Part shown: positions 1-7,949 of the stretch, one piece after another
How the letters are laid out: each line of letters opens with the position of its first letter
How positions within the stretch are numbered: the stretch's first letter is position 1
NCBI GenBank assembly: GCA_036676455.1
Contig: JAKFCW010000011.1
Coordinates: forward strand, 62,001-126,000
Reading direction: 5' to 3'
Length of the DNA stretch: 64,000 bases
From: UBA4093 sp036676455
Lineage (GTDB): Bacteria > Cyanobacteriota > Sericytochromatia > S15B-MN24 > UBA4093
Made by a program: the position numbers and the translations under genes
Notes under the pieces: generated by a model
The model's database searches: none
Told to the model about the DNA's origin: nothing
Seen by the model: the letters and a program-made list of their open reading frames with translations, nothing else

Positions 1-2
1 TG

Positions 3-266
3 AACGGCGCCACGCGCGTGGAGGTGAGGGACTCGGGAATCGGCATCTCTGCGGGCCAGCTTCCCCGGCTCTTCGAGAAGTTCTTCCAGGTGGATCCCTC
101 GACCACCCGCGCTTACGGAGGCACGGGGCTGGGGCTGTCGATCGCAAGAGCGCTGGTCGAGGCGCACGGCGGGGAGATCGGCGTGGAAAGCCAGCCGGGG
201 CAGGGGTCGCGCTTCTGGTTCACCTTGCCGGGTTTCGCGGATTCCCGGTTGTCGGCAAGCGTCTAG
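3..266 (+). CDS. Sensor histidine kinase, C-terminal ATPase part (truncated by window edge)
   Basis: Only the last 87 codons are present; the open frame runs in from the left edge. What remains is the C-terminal half of a HATPase_c domain: the G1 box (DSGIGI), the F box (LFEKFF) and the G2 box (GGTGLGLSIA), followed by the usual closing strands (GSRFWFTLP). The domain binds ATP and phosphorylates the conserved histidine of the missing DHp domain. The order and spacing of the boxes match HisKA-type two-component kinases. The sensor part and the partner regulator lie outside the window, so the stimulus cannot be inferred. Confidence 0.9.
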   Translation, partial: NGATRVEVRDSGIGISAGQLPRLFEKFFQVDPSTTRAYGGTGLGLSIARALVEAHGGEIGVESQPGQGSRFWFTLPGFADSRLSASV

Positions 267-469
267 CCGGCAAGGAGCGGTCTTCACGCGCTTTACTCCG
301 GCGCTCGCGCCTGATACCATAGAAGATCATGCGGCCAATCGCCGTGACATTTCTTGTTTAAGGTAGGGTCTACGCTTAGCGCCTCTGACGACGCCCGCCG
401 TATGAAAGCCTTTGACGCCGACGCGGCGCGAGGGCAGGGGTCTCGTCACTCACGCTTACCCGCGTAGGC

Positions 470-485
470 CCTTCCGTTTGGAAGG
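470..485 (+). promoter_or_regulatory. Hairpin covering the Shine-Dalgarno of the first RNA helicase
   Basis: CCTTCC (470-475) and GGAAGG (480-485) are perfect complements around a GTTT loop. The right arm is the only good ribosome-binding site for the TTG start at 492, six bases downstream. The folded form would hide it. This lies at the end of a 225-base leader (267-491) in which I see no other gene or clear promoter. A regulatory role, for example temperature or self-regulation by the helicase, is inference. Confidence 0.4.
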
Positions 486-491
486 ATCCCT

Positions 492-2075
492 TTGCAATCC
501 GAGTTCAATCACTTCAATCTCGCCCCCGCCGTGAAGCAGGGGCTCGCAGCCCTTGGCTTCAAGCATCCGACTCCGATCCAGGAGCATGCCATTCCCATCG
601 TCCTCGAAGGCCGTGACGCCATTCTTCAGGCCAAGACCGGGTCGGGCAAGACCCTGGCCTTCGGCCTGCCGATCCTGTCGATGCTCAAGCCGAAGTCGAA
701 GCCGCAGGCCCTGGTCGTGCTGCCGACTCGCGAGTTGGCGATCCAGGTTCGGGATGCGCTCGCCTCGGTGAGCGGCAACAGCCCGCTGCGGACCCTCGCC
801 ATCTATGGCGGGGTGGGCCTCGGCCCCCAGGAGAAGGCGCTCGCTGACGGCATCGACATCGTGATCGGTACCCCGGGCCGGCTGAAAGACCTGATCACCC
901 GTGGCAGCCTCGATCTGAGCCGCGCGCACCTCCTGGTGCTCGACGAAGCCGACGAGATGCTGGACATGGGCTTCCGGCGCGACATCGAGTTCCTGCTCGG
1001 GAAGCTGACCTCGCGCAAGCAGACCCTGATCCTCTCGGCCACGATGCCGGAGGCCATCAAGGCGATCGCCAATCGCTACCTCACCAATCCCGCCGTCGTC
1101 GGGCTGGTGCAGCAGGAAGCCACTCCCGACGAGATCAGCCACCTCTACGTCCGGGTCAAGACCGACCGCCGTCTCGACGCCCTGAGCACCCTGATCCGCA
1201 ACGAGTCCCCCGAGCGCGCCATCATCTTCACCCGCATGAAGCACGAGACCAAGCGCCTCGCGCTCAAGCTCGAGCGCATCATGGGCGTCGAGTTCGGCTT
1301 CCTCAACGGCAACATGTCCCAGAACGCCCGCAACCGCATGATGGACCGCTTCCGCAGCGGCGAGATCCAGTACCTGATCGCCACCGACGTCGCCGCCCGC
1401 GGCATCGACATCGAGGGCCTCAGCCACGTCTTCCACTACGCCGTGCCCGACGTCGTCGAGGCCTACATCCACCGCTCCGGCCGCACCGGCCGCGCCGGCA
1501 AGGAAGGCAAGACGATCTGCCTGGTCACCCCGGATGACGCGGACGCCTTCAAGGCCATCCTCAAGCGCGTCCCCTGCGAGGAGATCCGCCTCGAGCTGCC
1601 CGAGCAGACCGAAAACGCCGAGACCGACGCCGACGAGCGCCGGCCGGCTCAGCGCGGCCGCAAGCCCGCCGCCGCCAAGCCCGAGGCCCGCGAGGCGGGT
1701 GCCACGGACTGGAAGAAGTTCAAGCTGAGCCTCCCCAAGCTCCGAGACACCTCGGAGGACGGCCTACGCCACTGGCTGGTGCAACGCAGCGGCATCGCGC
1801 CGTCGGCCATCCGGGTGATTACGCTGGCCCCGGATCATGCTATCGTCGAGGTCTCCGCGCGTAGCAGCGAGCGCTTCAAGCAAGCGATTCAGCGGCCGCA
1901 GGCCCAGAGCCGCCCCCATGGCTCGCGGCCCCAGGGTCACCGACCCGAGGCTCACCGACCCGAGGGCAACCGTCCCGAGGGTCACCGCCCCGAGGGTCAG
2001 AAGCCCGAAGGACAGCGCACCCGCGGAACCCAGACCCAACAGTCCCGGGGCACGCAGCCCCAAGGAAGGCGCTAA
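492..2075 (+). CDS. DEAD-box ATP-dependent RNA helicase with DbpA-like C-terminal domain
   Basis: ATP-dependent RNA helicase, 527 aa, expected to unwind short RNA duplexes in ribosome assembly or mRNA decay. Visible motifs in order: Q motif near residues 6-30, Walker A AKTGSGKT (47-54), PTRELA, DEAD (LDEADEMLDMG), SAT (LSATM), and HRSGRTGRAG in the second RecA domain. After a charged linker comes a DbpA-type RNA-binding module (about residues 400-460). The last 50 residues are a low-complexity tail built of repeats such as HRPEGHRPEG, probably RNA-binding. The start is TTG at 492, supported by GGAAGG six bases upstream, itself in a hairpin. The stop lies 3 bases before the next helicase gene, so the two are very likely cotranscribed. 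Confidence 0.95.
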   Translation: MQSEFNHFNLAPAVKQGLAALGFKHPTPIQEHAIPIVLEGRDAILQAKTGSGKTLAFGLPILSMLKPKSKPQALVVLPTRELAIQVRDALASVSGNSPLRTLAIYGGVGLGPQEKALADGIDIVIGTPGRLKDLITRGSLDLSRAHLLVLDEADEMLDMGFRRDIEFLLGKLTSRKQTLILSATMPEAIKAIANRYLTNPAVVGLVQQEATPDEISHLYVRVKTDRRLDALSTLIRNESPERAIIFTRMKHETKRLALKLERIMGVEFGFLNGNMSQNARNRMMDRFRSGEIQYLIATDVAARGIDIEGLSHVFHYAVPDVVEAYIHRSGRTGRAGKEGKTICLVTPDDADAFKAILKRVPCEEIRLELPEQTENAETDADERRPAQRGRKPAAAKPEAREAGATDWKKFKLSLPKLRDTSEDGLRHWLVQRSGIAPSAIRVITLAPDHAIVEVSARSSERFKQAIQRPQAQSRPHGSRPQGHRPEAHRPEGNRPEGHRPEGQKPEGQRTRGTQTQQSRGTQPQGRR

Positions 2076-2078
2076 GCC

Positions 2079-3737
2079 ATGAGCACCATCACCACCTTCG
2101 CCGACCTCGACCTCCGTCCGGAGCTCAAGGAGGTCCTCTCCAAAATGGGCCTGACGAACCCCACCGAGGTTCAGCAGCAGTCCCTGCCCCGCGTGCTCAC
2201 CGGCCGCGACCTCATGGTCCAGTCCCGCACCGGCACCGGCAAGACCCTCGCCTTCGTGCTTCCGTCCCTGCAGCGCTTCGACTCTGAGGCCAAGGGCGTC
2301 CAGATCCTCGTGATCGCCCCCACCCGCGAACTCGCCACCCAGGTCGGAGCCGTCTTCGCCCGTGTCGGCCGTCCGCTGGGCGTCCGCATCGCCACCCTGA
2401 CCGGCGGCGTGGCCTACGGCGAACAGCTGAAGGCCCTGCGCCAGGGCGCCCAGGTCATCGTGGGCACCCCCGGACGCCTCAACGACCACCTCACCCGCGG
2501 CACGCTCGATCTCTCCAGCTGCCAGACGGTCGTGCTGGACGAGGCCGACGAGATCCTCGACATGGGCTTCCAGGAAGACCTCGAGAAACTGCTGGGCGCC
2601 CTTCCCAAGGAACGCCAGACCCTGCTCTTCTCGGCCACCCTCTCGGAAGGCATCGAGCGGATCGCCCGCGGCTACATGCGCAACCCCGAGTCGCTCGGCC
2701 TGACCTCCGGCATGGAAGCCTCGACCACGCTGACCCACGCCCTCTACGAGATTGCCAAGACCTCCAAGTACGAGGCCCTGGTCAACCTCCTGCACACCGA
2801 GCAGCCCGAGCTGGCCATCACCTTCTGCCACACCAAGGCGGAGACCGAGGAGCTGTCCAAGCGGCTCGCGGACGAGGGCTTCAAGGTCGGCTACCTGAAC
2901 GGCAACCTGCCCCAGGCGCTGCGCTCGGAGACGCTGGAGTCCTTCCGCAAGCGGCAGATCACCATCCTGGTCGCCACCGACGTGGCCGCCCGCGGCATCG
3001 ACGTCCGCGGCATCACCCACGTGATCAACTACGACATCCCCCGCGGCGTCGAGACCTACATCCACCGCTCCGGCCGCGCCGGCCGCGCCGGACAGCCCGG
3101 TCTCGTCCTCAACCTGATCACGCCCTTCGACCGCAGCAAGATCCGCAACATCATCGCGGAAGCCAAGCTCACGGCCGAAACCCGGGTCGTGCCCCAGGGC
3201 GACGCCGTCATGCAGAAGCTGCGCGAGAAGTTCTTCGAGAACCTCGTCAACCGGATCGACGCCAACGAGTTCGACGACTTCCGCGAGTTCGCCGCCGGCC
3301 TGCTGGAGAACCTGGATCCGACCTCGCTGGTCGCCGCGTTGCTGCAGGACGTCCAGACCCACACCGGCCTCCTGGCCGCGGGCTACGAGGTCGAGATCCT
3401 CAAGCCCAAGCGCGGCACCGACCGTGCGGATCGTCCCGAACGGCCGCTGCGCGACAAGCCCAAGCGCGGCGAGCGCGAGCGCGGTCCCCGCGAGATGGAA
3501 GCCGGCATGACCCGCCTGCGCGTCGGACTCGGCAAGGCCGACCGCATGCAGCCGGGCTACCTGGTCCGCATGATCTGCGACCGCGCCAAGATCAAGGGCG
3601 AAACCATCGGAGCGATCTCGCTCTTCGCACGCTACTCCCTGATCGACGTCCGCTCCGACGTGGCCGGCAAGGTCCTCTCGGCCCTGCGCGACTACTCGGA
3701 CGACCGCGGCCGCCGCTGGACCGTGACAGCCCTCTAA
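2079..3737 (+). CDS. DEAD-box ATP-dependent RNA helicase, CshA/DeaD-like
   Basis: Second RNA helicase of the pair, 552 aa. It has the Q motif (TFADLDLRPEL), Walker A SRTGTGKT (49-56), PTRELA, LDEADEILDMG, FSATL and HRSGRAGRAG. The C-terminus (about 470-552) is a DbpA-like RNA-binding fold, preceded by a basic Arg/Lys/Asp-rich linker, as in DeaD/CsdA and CshA proteins that act in cold-shock translation, rRNA maturation and the degradosome. AAGGAAGG lies nine bases before the ATG. The gene is followed by a strong hairpin terminator. The tandem arrangement of two paralogues with differing C-terminal tails suggests related but non-identical RNA targets. Confidence 0.95.
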   Translation: MSTITTFADLDLRPELKEVLSKMGLTNPTEVQQQSLPRVLTGRDLMVQSRTGTGKTLAFVLPSLQRFDSEAKGVQILVIAPTRELATQVGAVFARVGRPLGVRIATLTGGVAYGEQLKALRQGAQVIVGTPGRLNDHLTRGTLDLSSCQTVVLDEADEILDMGFQEDLEKLLGALPKERQTLLFSATLSEGIERIARGYMRNPESLGLTSGMEASTTLTHALYEIAKTSKYEALVNLLHTEQPELAITFCHTKAETEELSKRLADEGFKVGYLNGNLPQALRSETLESFRKRQITILVATDVAARGIDVRGITHVINYDIPRGVETYIHRSGRAGRAGQPGLVLNLITPFDRSKIRNIIAEAKLTAETRVVPQGDAVMQKLREKFFENLVNRIDANEFDDFREFAAGLLENLDPTSLVAALLQDVQTHTGLLAAGYEVEILKPKRGTDRADRPERPLRDKPKRGERERGPREMEAGMTRLRVGLGKADRMQPGYLVRMICDRAKIKGETIGAISLFARYSLIDVRSDVAGKVLSALRDYSDDRGRRWTVTAL

Positions 3738-3754
3738 GCGTCTCGCAACAAAAC

Positions 3755-3796
3755 AACAAACGCCCCCTGTCGCAAGCGTGACAGGGGGCGTTTGTT
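3755..3796 (+). terminator. Rho-independent terminator, probably bidirectional
   Basis: A perfect 17-bp stem (3755-3771 with 3780-3796) around an 8-base loop lies 17 bases after the helicase stop codon. The A-rich left foot and T-rich right foot let it serve transcription from either side, fitting its place between convergent genes. Confidence 0.9.
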
Positions 3797-3811
3797 GATT
3801 TATCCGTATGG

Positions 3812-3914
3812 GCTAGCGCCCGCGGCTGTTTCGTAAGGCAGCGAGCGTTAGCCGTGAGGCAGTCGCCACGAGGTTGAATCGTCAAGCTCGCTGACCTGCA
3901 GAAACGACGTTAGC
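3812..3914. repeat. Intergenic ~100-bp hairpin repeat, copy A
   Basis: This element matches 42938-43040 (first ~45 and last ~40 bases identical, same length) and, more loosely, 57371-57479. It can fold on itself: GCTAGCG (3812-3818) with CGTTAGC (3908-3914), GTTTC (3828-3832) with GAAAC (3901-3905), AGG (3836-3838) with CCT (3895-3897), CAGCGAGC (3839-3846) with GCTCGCTG (3886-3893), and an inner AGCC/GGTT stem (3850-3853 with 3872-3875). It lies between a terminator and the 3' end of the convergent GDPD gene. No open frame is evident. It is not a known element that I recognise; a REP/MITE-like DNA or a structured RNA are both possible. Confidence 0.8.
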
Positions 3915-3915
3915 T

Positions 3916-4905
3916 CTAAGAATCCTCGCCGTCGGGACCATCCAGCAGGGCATCGGGGATGACGCCGCCGTTGAAGTAGACGTCCATGGCCGCCGCCGCG
4001 ACCTCGGGGTAATCGGTGATTAGCCCGTCGACCCCTTTCCTCAGGGCCTTGAGCATGGAGTTCTGGCGGTTCACGGTGTAGACGTGAGTCTGGATGCCCA
4101 CCTGGTGGAGATCCCGGACCTCGTCGTCGCTGACCGTGTTGTGAAGGAGGTTGAGGCCGTCCATCTTGAGGTTGACGGCCTGCCGCCGCTTGGAGCCGAA
4201 GGTATCCTTGACGGCCAAGAGGGCCATGCTCATGCCGGGCGCCGTCCGCCGCATCTCCTTCATGAAGTCGGAGTCGAAGGCCATCACCTGGACATGCGAG
4301 GTGTCGTTCCGGCGCGCAACCAGCGCCGCGATCTGCTGGGCCATGAAGGTGCGGGCGCCCTCGCTGCCGACGTTCTTGACCTCGATGTTCAGCATGGCCT
4401 TGCCATGAACCGCGTCGAGCGCCTCCTCGAGGGTCGGCACCAGCTCGCCGGCAAACTTCGCGTCGAACTTCGAGCCCGCATCCAGGCTCCGGATCTGCTC
4501 CAGGGTGAGATCCTTGACCAGGCCGGCGCCGTTGGTCGTCCGGTAGACCGACTGGTCGTGCATGACCACGATGGCATTATCCTTGGTGAGCTGGACGTCG
4601 ATCTCAACCATGTCGGCCCCGGCGTCCACCGCCGCGCGAATCGCGCTGAGCGTGTTCTCGGGGTAGCGCGACGAATAGCCGCGGTGCGCGATGATGCGCG
4701 TGGAAAAGCGCGGCGTCTTCACGGGCACCGGAGCCAGGTGCAGGTGCGGGATCTCGCCCAGCACGCCGAAATTGCCGACCGCGTTGACCGAAGTCCCACC
4801 GGGCGAAACGGGAAGCGAGCAGCCGGCCAGGAGGCCCATGGATCCCACGGCGAGCATGGCGCCCATGATCAGCCGGTTGACACCCCGTTGCATGCGATTC
4901 CCCAC
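3916..4905 (-). CDS. Glycerophosphodiester phosphodiesterase, lipoprotein
   Basis: Hydrolyses glycerophosphodiesters from phospholipid turnover to glycerol-3-phosphate and an alcohol. The protein has 329 aa. The N-terminus is a lipoprotein signal with lipobox LLAGC near residue 29, so it is anchored in the envelope. The mature part is a GDPD-type TIM barrel: HRGYSSRYPENT near residue 75 (catalytic His-Arg and Glu), EIDVQLTKD, MHDQ (catalytic His), and NIEVKN further on. These are the metal-binding and catalytic residues of the family. The ATG at 4893 is an alternative start. The gene is isolated, and its 3' end abuts repeat copy A. Confidence 0.92.
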   Translation of the reverse strand: MGNRMQRGVNRLIMGAMLAVGSMGLLAGCSLPVSPGGTSVNAVGNFGVLGEIPHLHLAPVPVKTPRFSTRIIAHRGYSSRYPENTLSAIRAAVDAGADMVEIDVQLTKDNAIVVMHDQSVYRTTNGAGLVKDLTLEQIRSLDAGSKFDAKFAGELVPTLEEALDAVHGKAMLNIEVKNVGSEGARTFMAQQIAALVARRNDTSHVQVMAFDSDFMKEMRRTAPGMSMALLAVKDTFGSKRRQAVNLKMDGLNLLHNTVSDDEVRDLHQVGIQTHVYTVNRQNSMLKALRKGVDGLITDYPEVAAAAMDVYFNGGVIPDALLDGPDGEDS

Positions 4906-5019
4906 TTGGCCCCCTCCCCGGTTGTTAACGCACCGTAATCCTTTATCGGCGGTTCCAGGCGGAGGTTTCTTAAGGCCGCGCTAAGGTTCCGCTAAGCCAG
5001 CCGCCGGAGCGCGGACTTG

Positions 5020-5616
5020 CTAGCGGGGGTTGCGCCGGACGTACTCGCGCACGTGCTTGATGGTGTCGGGAAGCATGCTCGCCTGGAACTGGTTGAGCAA
5101 CCAGGCAGGCAGGAAGGGGACCCCGGGATCGGCCTTGGCCACGTAGTAGACCTGACTGCGGTCCGGCCCCTTGGGGACGACCTTCACGTAGCCGCTGTAG
5201 GCCAAAATAGAGCCGTCGATCCGGTCGAAGCTGAAGGAGAGATCGTCGGGCTCGAGGCGCGTCTCGTTGGTCACCCAGCGGTCGCCAATCGGCCACGGCA
5301 CCTGGATCGTCGCCCGGACATGCTTGACGTTGCCCTCGCTGCGCAGGATCTTGCTGTCCTTCACGTAGAAGATCTCGTCGTACTTCGCGAAGTCCGAGAA
5401 GACCTCGAAGGTGCGCTTGGCCGAAGCGTTGACCTGACCGACCACCCGGAAGTGCTTCACGTCTCCCCCGGAGGTCTCGACATTGACCACCGTCTCGCCC
5501 CGCTCCACCCGCGCCGACTCCGCAGGCGTCAACGCCTCGAAAGACGGCGTTGCCTGGGCTGGAAAGCCCGTCAGGACAATGCCGACCAGGCAGGCGATGG
5601 CCAAAAGGTTCTTCAA
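5020..5616 (-). CDS. Secreted START/SRPBCC-like lipid-binding domain protein
   Basis: 198 aa with a clear signal peptide (MKNLLAIACLVGIVLTGFPAQA). The mature part resembles the START/polyketide-cyclase (SRPBCC) fold, a hydrophobic-ligand cup: a FRVVGQV strand, the helix around RTFEVFSDFAKYDEIF, then repeated beta strands (ILRSEGNVKHVRATIQVPWP, YSGYVKVVP) and a long C-terminal helix. No catalytic residues are evident, so binding or transport of a lipid in the periplasm is the likeliest role. The ligand is unknown. Its upstream region (5617-5767) shows no operator I can defend. Confidence 0.7.
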   Translation of the reverse strand: MKNLLAIACLVGIVLTGFPAQATPSFEALTPAESARVERGETVVNVETSGGDVKHFRVVGQVNASAKRTFEVFSDFAKYDEIFYVKDSKILRSEGNVKHVRATIQVPWPIGDRWVTNETRLEPDDLSFSFDRIDGSILAYSGYVKVVPKGPDRSQVYYVAKADPGVPFLPAWLLNQFQASMLPDTIKHVREYVRRNPR

Positions 5617-5767
5617 GACACGCTTCCTATCGGATACATGCCCGCAACGGCGCTGGGCAAAAGAAGGGGGGCTTGGCGATTATAGCGCAAACCCAGCCAA
5701 TTGGACTACCAAGCCCTTTCCGTTTGGCTAAGCTCCCGTGAATCCTTGCAATGCCGCGAGTCGGCGT

Positions 5768-5790
5768 GATAGTTTAGAACCTCAACTATC
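5768..5790. promoter_or_regulatory. Palindromic MarR-type operator
   Basis: GATAGTT (5768-5774) and AACTATC (5784-5790) form a perfect 7-bp inverted repeat with a 9-base spacer, 12 bases before the marR-like start codon. TAGTT/AACTA half-sites of this spacing are typical of MarR-family operators, so autoregulation of the regulator-exporter operon is likely. Confidence 0.7.
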
Positions 5791-5802
5791 TAGCGAGGAT
5801 CC

Positions 5803-6231
5803 ATGACTCACGACATCGCGTCCCAGTTCCTGCGGCTCTTCCGTCGGACCAAGCAGCGGCTGCAGGCGATCGCCGAACGCCACTCCCTGACCTTCCCCCA
5901 GCTCATCGCGCTCTTCCGGCTGCACCGGGCCGGAAGCCTGACCATGTCCGACCTGACCACCCACCTCGGCGTCACCCGCGGAGCCCTCACGGGCCTGATC
6001 GATCGCCTCGAGGAAGGCGGCCTGGTGACCCGACAACCGGACGAACAGGACCGGCGCGTCGTGCACCTCGTGCTGACTCCGCGAGCCCGCACCATCATGA
6101 CCGCCTTCGACTCCGACTGGAACCAGGAAGTCCAGGACTGGCTCGCGCCGCTGGACGAAGCCACCCGCCAAGGCCTATCCCAGGGCTTGACCGCCCTGCT
6201 TGAAACGGAGACGTCTCATGACCCCCAATAG
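5803..6231 (+). CDS. MarR-family transcriptional regulator
   Basis: 142 aa, the usual size for a MarR dimer. The winged helix-turn-helix runs over about residues 35-95: LTFPQLIALFRLH, then SDLTTHLGVTRGALTGLIDRL (helices 3-4) and the wing VTRQPDEQDRRVVHLVLT, whose DxDRR element is a MarR signature. Terminal helices should form the dimer interface. The coding end overlaps the start of an efflux gene by 14 bases. A perfect palindrome just upstream is the likely binding site. It probably represses itself and the pump until a toxic ligand binds. Confidence 0.93.
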   Translation: MTHDIASQFLRLFRRTKQRLQAIAERHSLTFPQLIALFRLHRAGSLTMSDLTTHLGVTRGALTGLIDRLEEGGLVTRQPDEQDRRVVHLVLTPRARTIMTAFDSDWNQEVQDWLAPLDEATRQGLSQGLTALLETETSHDPQ

Positions 6232-7810
6232 ACGCGCCATCATGGGCGGCATCCTGCTCAGCCTGGTGCTCGCCGCCCTGAACCAGACCATGGTCACCAC
6301 CGCCATGCCCCGCATCATCGCCTCGCTGGGCGGCATGGACTGGTACTCCTGGGTCTTCTCGGCCTACATGCTCTCCGCCACCGTCTTCGTCCCCGTCTTC
6401 GGGAAGCTCTCCGATCAGTTCGGCCGCCGCCCCCTCATCCTCTTTGGCATCAGCCTCTTCACCCTGGGAGCCCTCCTATCCGGGCTGGCCCAGGACATGA
6501 CCCAGCTGATCCTCTTCCGGGCCCTCCAGGGCCTGGGCGCCAGCGCCATGATGCCCGTCTCGTTCGCCGTGGTCGCCGACATCTACCCGCCCCACGAGCG
6601 CGGCAAGTCCCAGGGCATCATCGGCGCCGCCTTCGGTATCGCCAGCTTCATCGGGCCGCTGATCGGAGGCTGGATCACCGACCACACCTCATGGCGCTGG
6701 ACCTTCCTCGTCAACGTGCCGGTCGGCCTTCTGGCCTTCGCCCTCTCCCGCACCACGCTGCCTCGCCCCCAGCCCCTGAAGCAACGGGTTCAAATCGACT
6801 ACGTCGGGGCCGCCCTGCTGGTCGGCGCCACCTCGGCCATCCTCTTGCTCACCAGCCTCGGCGGCAGCCAGTTCCCATGGGCCTCGCTTCCCAGCGCCCT
6901 GCTGGCAGGCACGGGCCTCCTGCTCGCGCTGGTCTTCGTCTGGAACGAAACCCGAGCCAAGGAGCCGATCCTGCCCCTGGAGCTCTTCAAGAACCCGATC
7001 TTCACCGTCTCGGTCACGGCCTCGCTCATCACCGGCATCATCATGTTCGGCAACACCATGTTCATCCCGCTCTTCGTGCAAGGCGTCATCGGGACCAGCG
7101 CGACGGCCGCCGGCCTGATCCTGACCCCCTTGATGCTCAGCAACGTCGCCGGCAGCACCCTCAGCGGCAACCTCGCCTCGCGCTTCGGCCGCTACCGCTG
7201 GCTGGCCCTCACGGGGCTGAGCATCCTGGTCCTCGGCGAATTCTTGCTCACCCGCATGACCGCCGACACGAGCAACCTGCAGGCCGTCATCAACATGAGC
7301 GTCGTCGGCTTCGGGTTGGGCGTGACCATGCCGATCTTCGTGCTGGCCGTCCAGAACGCCGTGCCGCCCCGGCAGATCGGCTCGGTCACCTCGCTGGTCC
7401 AGTTCTTCCGCTCGATGGGCGGCACCCTCGGGGTCGCCGGCCTGGGCGCCGTCCTCTCCCATCACATGGCCCAGGAGATGACGAGCGTCTTCCCGGGCAT
7501 GTCCGCCGACAAGATGCCGAACCCCCAGGCCCTCATGGCGCCTGCTGGCGCAGCGGCCATGCCCGACGCCATGCGCGAAGCCTTGCAGCAAGTGCTCAGC
7601 CACGGCCTGCATCAGGTCTTCGTCTACGGGGTCCTGATCGCGACGAGCGCCGTGCTCGTCGGCCTCTTCCTCAAGGAAGTGCCCATGCGCAAGACCTCCC
7701 TGCCGCCGTTGCAAAAGGCCGGCGAGGAACTCGCCGCCGAGGGCTTCCCGGCATCCGTGCTGCGCCCCGAGGACGAGCCCAACCTATTCGAGGACGACGC
7801 CAAGCGCTGA
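6218..7810 (+). CDS. MFS multidrug exporter, DHA2 (EmrB/QacA) family, 14 TM
   Basis: 530 aa proton-coupled drug exporter of the inner membrane. The ATG at 6218 is chosen over an upstream TTG because GGAG precedes it by seven bases; it lies inside the end of the marR-like gene, indicating translational coupling. Family marks are the first-helix NQTMVTTAMPRI, GKLSDQFGRRPLI between TM2 and TM3, the motif-C region AAFGIASFIGPLIGG, and about 14 hydrophobic segments. No separate EmrA or TolC partner is in this operon, although a TolC lies at 21.2 kb. Substrates are unknown but probably hydrophobic toxins or antibiotics controlled by the MarR partner. Confidence 0.92.
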   Translation: MTPNRRAIMGGILLSLVLAALNQTMVTTAMPRIIASLGGMDWYSWVFSAYMLSATVFVPVFGKLSDQFGRRPLILFGISLFTLGALLSGLAQDMTQLILFRALQGLGASAMMPVSFAVVADIYPPHERGKSQGIIGAAFGIASFIGPLIGGWITDHTSWRWTFLVNVPVGLLAFALSRTTLPRPQPLKQRVQIDYVGAALLVGATSAILLLTSLGGSQFPWASLPSALLAGTGLLLALVFVWNETRAKEPILPLELFKNPIFTVSVTASLITGIIMFGNTMFIPLFVQGVIGTSATAAGLILTPLMLSNVAGSTLSGNLASRFGRYRWLALTGLSILVLGEFLLTRMTADTSNLQAVINMSVVGFGLGVTMPIFVLAVQNAVPPRQIGSVTSLVQFFRSMGGTLGVAGLGAVLSHHMAQEMTSVFPGMSADKMPNPQALMAPAGAAAMPDAMREALQQVLSHGLHQVFVYGVLIATSAVLVGLFLKEVPMRKTSLPPLQKAGEELAAEGFPASVLRPEDEPNLFEDDAKR

Positions 7811-7822
7811 TCCCCATGACGA

Positions 7823-7859
7823 ACGGGGCCGCCTCACGCGCGTGAGGCGGCCCCGTTTT
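7823..7859 (+). terminator. Terminator of the marR-exporter operon
   Basis: A perfect 34-base palindrome (7823-7856) with G/C-rich arms, followed by TTTTA, lies 12 bases after the exporter stop codon. Confidence 0.9.
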
Positions 7860-7887
7860 ACTCCCCGTCACTCCCGCTTTCACTCAC

Positions 7888-7941
7888 CGTCACCCCCGTG
7901 AAAACGGGGGCCACTGGATTCCCGCTTCCGCGGGAATGACG
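7888..7941. repeat. REP/BIME-like pair of small hairpins
   Basis: Two adjacent hairpins, CCCCCGT-gaaa-ACGGGGG (7893-7910) and ATTCCCGC-ttcc-GCGGGAAT (7918-7937), lie between outward ends CGTCA and TGACG. The second unit is of the widespread GTCATTCCCGC...GCGGGAATCC type of extragenic palindrome. It lies between the convergent exporter and pntB and could terminate pntB. No second copy is in the window. Confidence 0.6.
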
Positions 7942-7949
7942 ACCAAGGG

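Noticed and set aside
1764..3362. 532-codon frame opposite the second helicase
   Set aside because: Antisense shadow; the sense strand carries all helicase motifs.
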